Source: Tersicoccus mangrovi (GTDB lineage: Bacteria; Actinomycetota; Actinomycetes; Actinomycetales; Micrococcaceae). From it: DNA of 64,000 bases. Under the pieces are notes generated by a model. The model was given only the letters and a program-made list of their open reading frames with translations. It did no database searches and had not been told where the DNA came from. This document shows positions 27,696 through 35,777 of the stretch, piece after piece; the stretch's first letter is position 1; the number at the start of each line of letters is the position of its first letter. Both the position numbers and the translations under genes were made by a program. The stretch is taken from the NCBI RefSeq assembly GCF_036881825.1, contig NZ_JBAJMW010000007.1, forward strand, positions 62,001-126,000. Reading direction: 5' to 3'.

Positions 27696-28166
27696 TCAGC
27701 GGTTGTTGTTGTCGTTGTGCTCGTTGAGGCGCCGCATGGTCTCCTCCGGCGTCTCCGCGCGGGTCGCGGTCGCGTCCGAGCCGGCGAAGCCGTCCGTGGC
27801 GGGCGCGTCGGTGCGCGGACGATCGGTGCCGACGGGCGTGTCGAGCGGCTCGGCGGCAACGGGGGCACCCGTCGCCGTGGCCCCGGCGTCATCGGCAGCG
27901 GGCTCCGCCGGGTCCAGGATCTTGGTCACGGACTGCAGGTGCACGGTGGCGGTGTTGCCGGGCGAGAGCTCGAGGACGACCTTGTTCTCGGCCGCGTCGA
28001 CGGACAGCACGGTGCCGAACAGCCCGTAGCTGGTCATGACCTCCTGGCCGGGAGCCATCGACGACTTGCGCGCCTGAGCCTCGGCCTGGGCCTTCTTGTT
28101 GCGACGGAACATCGTGAAGATCAGGAAGATCAGCACGACGATCATGATGAGGAAAAGGGGATCCAC
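27696..28166 (-). CDS. yajC: preprotein translocase accessory subunit YajC
   Basis: 156 residues: one membrane helix right at the N-terminus (PLFLIMIVVLIFLIFTMF), the conserved RRNKKAQAE stretch, and the small SH3-like domain (MAPGQEVMTSYGLFGTVLSVDAAENKVVLEL). The C-terminal 60 residues are Ala/Thr/Asp-rich and end NEHNDNNNR, which is unusual for the family's tail but typical of low-complexity extensions here. GTG 28166 places the helix at the start. It is the first gene of yajC-secD-secF. Confidence 0.9.
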   Translation of the reverse strand: MDPLFLIMIVVLIFLIFTMFRRNKKAQAEAQARKSSMAPGQEVMTSYGLFGTVLSVDAAENKVVLELSPGNTATVHLQSVTKILDPAEPAADDAGATATGAPVAAEPLDTPVGTDRPRTDAPATDGFAGSDATATRAETPEETMRRLNEHNDNNNR

Positions 28167-28376
28167 GGTCCTGAGAGTCCATTCGTCGAGTGCAGGATCA
28201 CGCCGTCCAGCGGCGAGCACTCCTGATGGTGGCACGGCAACCTGATCGGGCGCGCAGAGGCATCACGAGTGTCGGCTCAGTCTAGGCCACCCAGCCGGAG
28301 CCCGTGACGACGGCGCGCTGACGTGCGTGCATCGACATGGATCGGTGCACCTGCGACCGCCGGGGCGGGGAACGGA

Positions 28377-28476
28377 TCAGTCGTCGAACTGATCCGCGGC
28401 TGATGGATCCACGGCTGATGGATCCACGGCGACCTGGTCCGTCGCCAACTGGTCAGTCGTCGAGCTGGTCCGTCGC
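28377..28476. repeat. short direct repeats at the 3' end of ruvB
   Basis: The last coding bases of ruvB (28453-28472) are imperfectly copied at 28377-28396 (TCAGTCGTCGAACTGATCCG against TCAGTCGTCGAGCTGGTCCG). Between them lies a perfect 15-bp tandem pair, GGCTGATGGATCCAC (28398-28412 and 28413-28427), and a second copy of CTGGTCCGTCGC. Confidence 0.7.
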
Positions 28477-29565
28477 GAACAACGGAACGGTTCCGCCGGC
28501 GACGGGGCCGTCCTCGTCCAGCCGGGCCGAGAGGGACGCCGCGGCGTAACCGGCGGGCGGTTCGATGCCGAGGTGCTCGTAGGCGGCCGGCATCGCGATG
28601 CGTCCGCGCGGCGTGCGGCCGAGAAGGCCCTCCCTCACCAGGTACGGCTCGGCGACGGTCTCGACGGTCTCGGTCTCCTCCCCCACCGCGATGGCGAGGG
28701 TGGACAGGCCGACAGGGCCGCCGTGGAACTTGCTGACGAGGGCGTGCAGCACCGCCCGGTCGAGGCGGTCCAGGCCGCGCGCGTCGACCTCGTACATGTC
28801 CAGTGCTGCGGAGGCGGATCGGGCGTCGATCTGCTGGACCCCGTGCACGAGCGCCCAGTCCCGGACCCGGCGCAACAGCCGGTTGGCGATGCGCGGCGTG
28901 CCCCGGGAGCGCTTGGCGATCTCCGCGAATCCGGCGGAGTTGACGGCGAGGTCCATCAGGCCGGCCGAGCGGCGCAGCACGCGCTCGAGCTCGTCCACGG
29001 CGTAGAACTCGAGGTGGCCGGTGAAGCCGAACCGGTCCCGCAGGGGGCCGGGCAGCAGCCCGGCCCGCGTGGTGGCGCCCACCAGGGTGAAGGGCGGCAG
29101 GTCGAGCGGGATGGCGGTGGCGCCCGCACCCTTGCCGACGACGATGTCGACGCGGAAGTCCTCCATGGCCATGTAGAGCATCTCCTCGGCGGGCCGGGAC
29201 ATGCGGTGGATCTCGTCGAGGAAGAGCACCTCCCCTTCGCTGAGGGAGGACAGGATCGCAGCGAGGTCACCGGCGTGCTGGATGGCCGGGCCGGACGTGA
29301 TGCGCAGCGGTGCGTTCATCTCGGCGGCGATGATCATGGCCAGCGTCGTCTTGCCCAGTCCGGGCGGACCCGAGAGCAGGACGTGGTCGGCGCTGCGGCC
29401 GCGCAGGCGCGAGGCCTCCAGGACGAGGGAGAGCTGCTCACGCACGCGCTTCTGCCCGACGAAGTCGTCGAGGCTCTTGGGCCGCAGGGCGGCCTCGATC
29501 ATCCGCTCCTCGGGCTCGCCGTCGGCCGAGACCATGCGGGCGCCGGCGTCCTGGCTCTCAGCCAC
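28453..29565 (-). CDS. ruvB: Holliday junction branch migration DNA helicase RuvB
   Basis: AAA+ motor of the RuvABC resolvasome, 370 residues: RPKSLDDFVGQKRVREQL, Walker A GPPGLGKTTLAM, Walker B EVLFLDEIHRM, sensor GATTRAGLLPGPLRDRFG with the Arg finger, and the winged-helix end (LSTLAIAVGEETETVETVAEPYLVREGLLGRTPRGR). GTG 29565 starts 7 nt inside the ruvA end. The C-terminal 35 residues beyond the winged helix are variable and Asp/Ala-rich. Confidence 0.97.
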   Translation of the reverse strand: MAESQDAGARMVSADGEPEERMIEAALRPKSLDDFVGQKRVREQLSLVLEASRLRGRSADHVLLSGPPGLGKTTLAMIIAAEMNAPLRITSGPAIQHAGDLAAILSSLSEGEVLFLDEIHRMSRPAEEMLYMAMEDFRVDIVVGKGAGATAIPLDLPPFTLVGATTRAGLLPGPLRDRFGFTGHLEFYAVDELERVLRRSAGLMDLAVNSAGFAEIAKRSRGTPRIANRLLRRVRDWALVHGVQQIDARSASAALDMYEVDARGLDRLDRAVLHALVSKFHGGPVGLSTLAIAVGEETETVETVAEPYLVREGLLGRTPRGRIAMPAAYEHLGIEPPAGYAAASLSARLDEDGPVAGGTVPLFATDQLDD

Positions 29566-30256
29566 GGCCGGCCGTCACGGTGTCGTCGTCGGTGGCGGCC
29601 GGGGAGAGGGTGGACGTCCGGGCGCGGGTGCCGGCACTGCGCGAGGCGCGTCCGGTGTCCTGGCCGAGCCAGCGCAGCGTGAGGCGGAGGATCTCGGCGA
29701 CGTTGCCGCGGGCCGCGACGTCGGGCTCGTCCGCCGTGGCCGACTCGAGCGCCGCCGTCGCGTCCTTCTCCGACCAGCCGAGCCCGGTGAGCGCCTGGAG
29801 CACCTGCGGCTGCCACACGGGACCGGCCGGCGTCGCAGCCGCCGGGGTCGCGCCCGTGGGCACCAGCTTGTCCGCGAGCTCGAGGACGATGCGCCGCGCA
29901 CCCTTGGGGCCGATGCCGGGGACCTTGCTGAACGCCTTGTCGTCGCCCGACGCCGCGGCGATCCGCACCGTCTCCGGATCGTGTACGGCGAGGACCGCCA
30001 GGGCCAGCCGGGGACCGACGCCGCTGACGCCGAGCAGGGTCTCGAACACCTCGCGGTGCTCGGCGTCGGGGAAGCCGAAGAGGGTCATCGAATCCTCGCG
30101 CACGACCATCGACGTCGCGACGGTGGCGCTCTCCCCCGGGCGGAGGGAGGCGAGGGTCTGCGGGGTGGCGTTGACGAGCATGCCGAAACCGTTGACGTCG
30201 ATCACCGCGGAGGTGAGGCCGACGTGGGTCACGGTGCCGCGAAGCGAGCTGATCAC
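29558..30256 (-). CDS. ruvA: Holliday junction branch migration complex subunit RuvA
   Basis: Four-way junction binding subunit, 232 residues: OB fold (VISSLRGTVTHVGLTSAVIDVNG), HhH pair (LLGVSGVGPRLALAVL and VPGIGPKGARRIVLEL), and domain III for RuvB contact (LQALTGLGWSEKDA). The C-terminal 30 residues after domain III are Thr/Arg-rich. GTG 30256. ruvA and ruvB overlap. A LexA-box-like site is 47 bp upstream. Confidence 0.95.
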   Translation of the reverse strand: MISSLRGTVTHVGLTSAVIDVNGFGMLVNATPQTLASLRPGESATVATSMVVREDSMTLFGFPDAEHREVFETLLGVSGVGPRLALAVLAVHDPETVRIAAASGDDKAFSKVPGIGPKGARRIVLELADKLVPTGATPAAATPAGPVWQPQVLQALTGLGWSEKDATAALESATADEPDVAARGNVAEILRLTLRWLGQDTGRASRSAGTRARTSTLSPAATDDDTVTAGRG

Positions 30257-30302
30257 GACGGGTCACTCCTCTCGGGCGGGATCCGGGCGGGGATCGCGGG
30301 GT

Positions 30303-30316
30303 CGAACATATCTACG
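30303..30316 (-). promoter_or_regulatory. possible LexA (SOS) box upstream of ruvAB
   Basis: CGAACATATCTACG matches 12 of 14 positions of the Gram-positive SOS box (CGAACRNRYGTTCG) and lies 47-60 bp upstream of the ruvA start. ruvAB is SOS-induced in many bacteria; the match is imperfect in one half-site. Confidence 0.4.
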
Positions 30317-30431
30317 AACACCCTACGGGAGCGCACCGACAGCACCCGGCATCACCACGCGCGTCGCGGCGAGGCGCCCATCGCCGGAGGGGGCGACGTC
30401 GGACGCCGCGGGAAGGTCGACGGTCGAGACC

Positions 30432-30801
30432 GGGTCCCACGACACGCCGCACGGATCCGGGCTGCGACGCCCGATCCCGATGGACGCCGGCGGGTCCTGG
30501 GACCGGGTGAGCGCGGCCCAGCCGGAGCCCGTCGGATCTGTCACCGATCGCGACGATACGAGAGGGTGTGCAGGTCGGGACGTGCAGGTCGGGACGTGCA
30601 CTGGGTCCCACGACACGCCGCACGCACGGGGGCCGTGACGCCGTATCCCTCAGCGCGTCGGAGTGTCCCGGGACGGGGCGCAGGACGAGCCGGTCGGATC
30701 ACCCTGTCCCGACGGACGTCGGCGTGTCGTGGGTCCGGGCCACAGGACGACCTGCGCGGGTCGTCCTGTCCCCCGCCGGCTCGACGTGTCCTGGGACGGA
30801 G
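30432..30801. repeat. degenerate tandem repeat array (about 62-bp unit) in the ruvA-ruvC spacer
   Basis: The 585-bp gap between ruvA and ruvC holds no gene. Units with the core CGGCGTGTCSTGGGACC occur at 30488, 30659, 30720 and 30782, and in inverse at 30432 and 30603. The 22 bases at 30432-30453 and 30603-30624 are identical. Aligned unit starts 30644, 30706 and 30768 are exactly 62 bp apart. A perfect 14-bp tandem pair (30571-30598) and a perfect 10-bp stem hairpin (30742-30769) also lie inside. Confidence 0.8.
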
Positions 30802-30841
30802 CGACGTGGCTGCGGCAGCAAGGACGAACCGGCTGCCGCTC

Positions 30842-31489
30842 CTACCGGTGGCGGCGGCCGTGACCGGCCTGGCGGGCGCTGGCCTCGGCCTGCACCCAGA
30901 GCTTCTGCGCCGCGGTGAGCGTGCCGCCCGGCGTGCGCTGACCGGCCCGCGCCGCGGCGGCCGCCCGCGAGGTCGACCCGGCGTCGGCCGTCGACGACGC
31001 GACGGCGCTCAGCCCCGACCGCCACGCGTGGGTGATGGCCAGGGCGAGGGCGTCGGCGGCGTCCGCGGGTGTCGGTGCCTCAGGAAGGCGGAGGATGCGC
31101 ACGACCATCCGGGCGACCGAGCCCTTGTCCGCCTGACCGTTGCCGGTGACGGCGGCCTTGACCTCGGTCGGCGTGTGCAGCGCGACCGCGATGCCGCGCC
31201 GGGCCGCTGCGGCGATGACGACGCCGGACGCCTGCGCTGTGCCCATCACGGTGGAGACGTTGAGCTGGCTGAACACCCGCTCGACGGCGAGCACGTCCGG
31301 GTTGTGGCGATCCAGCCACTGCTCGACGGCGGCGTCGATGGCGAAGAGCCGCGCGTCGAGCGGTGTGCCCGCCGGGGTCCCGACGACGCCGACCTCGACG
31401 AGGGTGGCGCGCCGGTCGGCGGTCACGTCGACGACGCCGAGCCCGCAGCGGGTGAGGCCCGGGTCGACCCCGAGCACGCGCAGGCTCAC
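30842..31489 (-). CDS. ruvC: Holliday junction endonuclease RuvC
   Basis: Resolves Holliday junctions by symmetric cleavage. 215 residues with the catalytic acid set: Asp in VLGVDPGLTRCG, Glu in VLAVERVF, and the pair in APTPADAADALALAITHA. The fold also shows PTEVKAAVTGNGQADK. The C-terminal 45 residues (after HAWRSGL) are Ala/Ser/Arg-rich and extend past the E. coli length of 173. GTG 31489 is 16 bp after the yebC stop. A large repeat-filled gap separates it from ruvA. Confidence 0.95.
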   Translation of the reverse strand: MSLRVLGVDPGLTRCGLGVVDVTADRRATLVEVGVVGTPAGTPLDARLFAIDAAVEQWLDRHNPDVLAVERVFSQLNVSTVMGTAQASGVVIAAAARRGIAVALHTPTEVKAAVTGNGQADKGSVARMVVRILRLPEAPTPADAADALALAITHAWRSGLSAVASSTADAGSTSRAAAAARAGQRTPGGTLTAAQKLWVQAEASARQAGHGRRHR

Positions 31490-31505
31490 GCCGTCGACCG
31501 TCCCG

Positions 31506-32264
31506 TCAGTCCTCGGTGTCCAGCTCGGCCATGACGGCCTCGCTGATGTCCGCGTTGGAGTAGACGTTCTGCACGTCGTCGAGCTCTTCGAGGGCGTCGA
31601 CCAGGCGCAGGAACTTGCGGGCGGCGTCGGGGTCGAGGTCCACGTGCATCGACGGGAGGAACTCGGCCTCGTCCGTCTCGTACTCGATGGACGCGTCGGT
31701 CAGGGCGGCGCGGATGGCGGGCAGGTCGCTGGCCTCGGAGATCACCTCGAAGTTCTCGCCCTCGTCCTTGACCTCCTCGGCGCCCGCGTCGAGCACGGCC
31801 ATCAGGACGTCGTCCTCGGACAGGTCGTTCTTCGGCAGCCGGACGACGCCCTTGCGGGTGAAGAGGTAGTTGACCGACCCCTGGTCGGCCACGGTGCCGC
31901 CGTTGCGGGTGATCGCCACGCGCACTTCGGAGGCGGCGCGGTTCTTGTTGTCCGTCAGGCACTCGACGAGCAGCGCCGACCCCTGGGGGCCGCGAGCCTC
32001 GTAGAAGATCTCCGAGTAGTCGATCGTCTCGCCGGTCAGCCCCGCGCCGCGCTTGACCGCGCGATCGATGTTGTCGTTGGGGACCGAGTTCTTCTTCGCC
32101 TTGGAGACCGCGAGCTCGAGGGCCGGGTTACCGGACGTGTCCGGGCCGCCCATGCGCGCCGCGACCTCGATGTTCTTGATGAACTTGGCGAACGCCTTCG
32201 CGCGGCGGCCGTCGATGACGGCCTTCTTGTGCTTGGTGGTCGCCCATTTGGAGTGGCCCGACAT
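31506..32264 (-). CDS. yebC: YebC/PmpR family DNA-binding regulatory protein
   Basis: 252 residues, the standard length: MSGHSKWATTKHKKAVIDGRRAK, GGPDTSGNPALELAVSKAKKNSVPNDNIDRAVKRG, YEARGPQGSALLVECLTDNKNRA, and the acidic C-terminal domain. YebC proteins act as transcription regulators and, in recent work, as factors easing ribosome stalling on proline stretches. The ATG at 32264 comes 2 bp after the pdxT stop; ruvC follows. yebC-ruvC adjacency is widely conserved. Confidence 0.96.
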   Translation of the reverse strand: MSGHSKWATTKHKKAVIDGRRAKAFAKFIKNIEVAARMGGPDTSGNPALELAVSKAKKNSVPNDNIDRAVKRGAGLTGETIDYSEIFYEARGPQGSALLVECLTDNKNRAASEVRVAITRNGGTVADQGSVNYLFTRKGVVRLPKNDLSEDDVLMAVLDAGAEEVKDEGENFEVISEASDLPAIRAALTDASIEYETDEAEFLPSMHVDLDPDAARKFLRLVDALEELDDVQNVYSNADISEAVMAELDTED

Positions 32265-32266
32265 AC

Positions 32267-32998
32267 CTACGCTTCTCCTCTGATCATCCGGATGAACAGG
32301 TCGTGGATCCGCCGCTCGCCGGTGACCTCCGGATGGAAGGACGTGGCGAGGAGCTTCCCCGACCGCACTGCGACGATTCTACCGGCCGTGTCGCGGACCT
32401 CCGGGTCAGCATCCCCGTCGGGGTGCTGAGCGGGCGCGTCGGACGGCGTGCGGGCGAGCACCTCGACGCCGTCGCCGACCTGTTCGGCCAGCGGTGCGCG
32501 GATGAACACGGCGGGCACGTCGCCGACGTCGGTGAAGTCCAGTGTGACCTCGAAGGACTCCCGCTGCCGGCCGAAGGCGTTCCGTCGCACGGTCATGTCG
32601 ATGCCGCCGAGGGTGCGCTGCGGGTCACCCTGCCGGTCCAGGGCTGGGTCGGCGACGCGGTCGGCGAGCATGATCATCCCGGCGCACGAACCGTACACGG
32701 GCAGGCCGCCGGCGATGGCGTCACGCAACGGCTCGGCGAGGTCGAAGGCCCGGGTCAGTTTGTCCATCGTGGTGGACTCCCCGCCGGGGATCACGAGGCC
32801 GTCGAGGCCGTCGATCTCGCCGGGCCGGCGCACGAGGACGACGTCGGCGCCGAACTCGTCGAGGATCGCGGCGTGCTCCCGGACGTCGCCCTGGACGGCC
32901 AGCACCCCGAGACGCAGACCGTCCGCGCCGGCGAGCGCGGGCTGCGGGACGGTGTCGAGAACGCGGGGTTCGAGATCACGGGTCAGAGAGGAAGGCAC
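32267..32998 (-). CDS. pdxT: pyridoxal 5'-phosphate synthase glutaminase subunit PdxT
   Basis: Glutaminase that feeds ammonia to PdxS in PLP synthesis. The triad is present: Cys105 in YGSCAGMIM, and His222/Glu224 in SFHPEVT; the oxyanion strand IPGGEST (70-76) is intact. The family normally starts near LGVLAVQGDVREH (residue 30 here). GTG 32998 is the only upstream start codon in frame and gives a leader of 29 residues; a CTG at residue 29 would give the canonical length. No ribosome site is obvious. A strong hairpin ends 12 bp upstream, and pdxS is 26 kb away. Confidence 0.93.
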   Translation of the reverse strand: MPSSLTRDLEPRVLDTVPQPALAGADGLRLGVLAVQGDVREHAAILDEFGADVVLVRRPGEIDGLDGLVIPGGESTTMDKLTRAFDLAEPLRDAIAGGLPVYGSCAGMIMLADRVADPALDRQGDPQRTLGGIDMTVRRNAFGRQRESFEVTLDFTDVGDVPAVFIRAPLAEQVGDGVEVLARTPSDAPAQHPDGDADPEVRDTAGRIVAVRSGKLLATSFHPEVTGERRIHDLFIRMIRGEA

Positions 32999-33009
32999 CG
33001 GTCCATGAT

Positions 33010-33045
33010 AGGAGCGCCGGACCGGTGATCCGGTCCGGCACTCCT
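33010..33045 (-). terminator. hairpin terminator of the P450/MFS operon, just upstream of pdxT
   Basis: Arms 33010-33025 and 33030-33045 pair over 16 positions with one mismatch and a TGAT loop. It lies 18 bp past the MFS stop on the minus strand. Its lower end is only 12 bp from the chosen pdxT start codon. Confidence 0.7.
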
Positions 33046-33063
33046 GTGGCGTCGAGTGGCCCG

Positions 33064-34497
33064 TCAGGCGGAGACGGCCGCCGCACGACGACCGGGCCGA
33101 GGCTCCGTCGGAGCCGCCGGCGCGGCCAGCCCGAGCCGGCGACGGTCCCGCTGCTGGTTGACGAACAGGAGGCTGAGGACCCCGCAGACCAGCAGCAGTC
33201 CGCCGGCGAGGGCGAAGGACTCCGTGTAGCCGGCAGCCGGTGTCGCAGCACCGCCGATCAGGAACCCGGACACGGCGGGAGCGAAGACGCCGCCCGTGGT
33301 GAAGACCGCGTTGGCGATGGACAGATTCGCCCCGCGCTGGGCCACCGAGGTCAGCTCCGCCACGACGAGGTAGCTCAGGGCGAACAGGGCCGGCGCCGTG
33401 CCGAAACCGAACACCATCAGGGCGACGGCCAGCACCGGGCTCGGGACGAGGGATGCGGCGAACAATGCGGTGCCACCGAACACGGCGGCGCCGCCGAGCA
33501 CCCAGGCGCGCGATCGACGGGTGGGGATCCCGCGTCCGTGCAGCCGCTGGGTCAGCGCGCTGAGCCCGACCGTCGCGACGGCACCCCACGCGGCCGGCAG
33601 GGCGATCAGGCTGCCGGCCTGCTGGCCCGTCAGGCCGAGCACCGTCTGGAAGTAGGCCGGTCCCCAGGACATGGCGAGGGTGAAGGTCCAGTAGCCGAAG
33701 AACGACGTCAGGACGGCGAAGATCCAGCTCGGCGAGAGGATCGTGCGCAGGTAGGGGATCCGCGGCTCGGGCACGTCGAGGCCCGGCTCGGCCCCGTGGG
33801 CGGCCAGCTCGGCCTCCCCGACGCCGTCGAGTTCGCGCTCGGCGGCGTGGCTCGTGTACGGACCTTCCTTGCCCACGAACGCCCAGTAGACGGCGAAGAG
33901 CAGCCCGACGACGGCGAGGACGGCGAACGCGGCGCGCCATCCGAAGGATCCGATCACCCAGGCGAGCACCGGGGCGAAGGCGACGATGCCGAGCGTCACA
34001 CCCGAGGACGCGAGCGCCGCCGGGGTGGCGCCCTTCTTCGCGGGGAACCACTTGTAGACGCCGTGCATCATGACAGGAGCGAGCGGTCCCTCACCGGCGC
34101 CCAGGAGCAACCGGCTGACCCACAGGGCGGGGAGGGAGACGAAGACCAGGACCGGGGCCTGGGCGATCGACCACAGGATGCAGATGACCAGCAGGATCCA
34201 CCGGCTCTGCACCTTGTTGGCCAGCGGCGCCGCGACGAGTTGCGCGACGCCGAAGGTGAAGAACATGGCGCTGCTGACCACGCCGAACATCTCCGGGGTG
34301 ATGTGCAGGTCCTTCATGATCGGCACGGCCGCCAGGCCGAGGACGGCCTTGTCCGCCCAGCTGAGCATCATGAGGAACAGGAGAGAGCCGGTGACGACCC
34401 AACCGTAGCGGCGGCGTCGGGCGTAGGACCAGGAGGCGGGGTCCTTAGCGGACTCCCCCGTCCCCCGGTGCGGGGTGGGGTCGGCGATCTGGGTCAT
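33064..34497 (-). CDS. MFS transporter, anion:cation symporter (ACS)-like
   Basis: 477 residues, 12 membrane helices. MLSWADKAVLGLAAVPIMKDLHITPEMFGVVSSAMFF and the LLLGAGEGPLAPVMMHGVYKWFP stretch are typical of the ACS family that imports organic anions such as aromatic acids and sugar acids. The central loop (about 213-245) is acidic. ATG 34497 comes 2 bp after the P450 stop, so reductase, P450 and transporter form one operon; uptake of the P450's aromatic acid substrate is the likely role. A strong terminator follows. Confidence 0.87.
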   Translation of the reverse strand: MTQIADPTPHRGTGESAKDPASWSYARRRRYGWVVTGSLLFLMMLSWADKAVLGLAAVPIMKDLHITPEMFGVVSSAMFFTFGVAQLVAAPLANKVQSRWILLVICILWSIAQAPVLVFVSLPALWVSRLLLGAGEGPLAPVMMHGVYKWFPAKKGATPAALASSGVTLGIVAFAPVLAWVIGSFGWRAAFAVLAVVGLLFAVYWAFVGKEGPYTSHAAERELDGVGEAELAAHGAEPGLDVPEPRIPYLRTILSPSWIFAVLTSFFGYWTFTLAMSWGPAYFQTVLGLTGQQAGSLIALPAAWGAVATVGLSALTQRLHGRGIPTRRSRAWVLGGAAVFGGTALFAASLVPSPVLAVALMVFGFGTAPALFALSYLVVAELTSVAQRGANLSIANAVFTTGGVFAPAVSGFLIGGAATPAAGYTESFALAGGLLLVCGVLSLLFVNQQRDRRRLGLAAPAAPTEPRPGRRAAAVSA

Positions 34498-34499
34498 GG

Positions 34500-35726
34500 C
34501 TACTCCTTCGTAGCTCCGGTCCGCGCCGCGGCGGAGACCGTCAGGGGGATGGACGAGAAGAAATGCAGGGTGTTGTGGAGCTGCTCGACGGGGTCGCCGT
34601 CGAGCTCGAGCGTGGCGGCGCGAGCCACGAGGGCCTTGAGGACCAGCTCGATCTCGAGCCGGGCGATCGGCTGCCCGATGCACTGGTGCAGGCCCATGCC
34701 GAAGGCGACGTGCCCCGTGGCGTTCCGCTCCAGGTCGAAGGACTGTGCGGCGTCGCCCCACCGACGCGGGTCCCGGTTGGCGGCGCCGAGGAACAGCAGC
34801 AGCTTCGCGTCGGCCGGGATCCGCACGCCTGCCAGTTCCGTGTCCACCGTCGTGGTGCGGTGGAACATCTGGAACGGCGACTCGAGACGGAGCGCCTCGT
34901 CGACGGCGAACTTGACCAGGTGGGGATCGCGCCGCAGGCGGCTCCACTGTTCCGGTTCGCGTGCCAGGCACAGGACGGTGTTGCCGATGCCGGCCACGGT
35001 GGTGTCGACGCCGGCGGAGAGCAGGGCCCGGACGAGGAACGATGCCTCGCTGTCGGTGATGTTGCCCAGGTCGGCCTGTTCCCAGATCTTCTCGCCGAAC
35101 CCGCCGGGCAGCAGGCTGCCTCGGGCGCAGGCTTCCTCGACCCACGCCGCCACGGCCTCGCCGCCGACGAAGGCCTGCTCGTAGATCGCGTTGCGCGGGC
35201 CGAAGGCGTTGAAGGCCATGCTCCCGTAGGGCAGGAGATTCTCCCGCCCGGTGTCGGGGATGCCGACGGCGTCGGGAAAGACCCGCAGCGGGTACACCTG
35301 GGCCAGGTCGGTGGCGGCGTCGAAGGAACCGCGGGCCACCAGCGTCTCGGCGAGGGACTCCGCGGTCGGGGTGAAGCCGGCGGCCAACTCACGCACGGAG
35401 CCCGGGTGGATCACCTTGGACAGACCACGGCGCATGGCGGTGTGGGTCGGCGGATCCGACTCGAGGATGCCGGCGGGGCGCCACTCCGATGCGGTGCGGA
35501 TGTCCGTGGGCCCGACGCCGCCGGAGGAGCAGTAGGTCTCGAAGTCCATGAGCACCTCGTGGACGGCGTCGAAGTGACTGACGGCGTAGACGCCGTACTG
35601 CTCCAGGTACACGACGGGACCGGTTTCGCGGAGCGTCTCGTGCAGGGTGTAGCGGCCCACGAGGCTCTCCGGGGAGAACGGGTCGATGTCGAGCACGGGC
35701 GCATCGTGACGGGTCATGAGCGACAT
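34500..35726 (-). CDS. cytochrome P450, CYP199-like (aromatic acid O-demethylase/hydroxylase type)
   Basis: A complete 408-residue soluble bacterial P450. I-helix AGVDTTVAG (238-246), ExxR as E277-A-L-R280, PERF-like RRW region, and heme loop FGMGLHQCIG with Cys349. The blocks CSSGGVGPTDIR, VYPLRVFPDAVGI, GRENLLPYGSMAFNAFGP and FHRTTTVDTELAG closely follow CYP199 enzymes, which bind para-substituted benzoates (4-methoxybenzoate demethylation). ATG 35726 has GGGAGGA upstream; an in-frame upstream start would read through the 12-bp repeats. Electrons probably come from the adjacent reductase. Transporter, aldehyde and alcohol dehydrogenase neighbours fit lignin-type aromatics. Confidence 0.9.
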   Translation of the reverse strand: MSLMTRHDAPVLDIDPFSPESLVGRYTLHETLRETGPVVYLEQYGVYAVSHFDAVHEVLMDFETYCSSGGVGPTDIRTASEWRPAGILESDPPTHTAMRRGLSKVIHPGSVRELAAGFTPTAESLAETLVARGSFDAATDLAQVYPLRVFPDAVGIPDTGRENLLPYGSMAFNAFGPRNAIYEQAFVGGEAVAAWVEEACARGSLLPGGFGEKIWEQADLGNITDSEASFLVRALLSAGVDTTVAGIGNTVLCLAREPEQWSRLRRDPHLVKFAVDEALRLESPFQMFHRTTTVDTELAGVRIPADAKLLLFLGAANRDPRRWGDAAQSFDLERNATGHVAFGMGLHQCIGQPIARLEIELVLKALVARAATLELDGDPVEQLHNTLHFFSSIPLTVSAAARTGATKE

Positions 35727-35741
35727 GGGGTCCTCCCGGAG

Positions 35742-35777
35742 GTCAGAAGTCGAGTCAGAAGTCGAGTCAGAGGTCGA
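35742..35777. repeat. three 12-bp tandem repeats between reductase and P450 genes
   Basis: GTCAGAAGTCGA at 35742-35753 and 35754-35765, then GTCAGAGGTCGA at 35766-35777. The third copy is the 3' end of the reductase gene, including its stop codon, so the array looks like replication slippage from the gene end. Confidence 0.85.
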
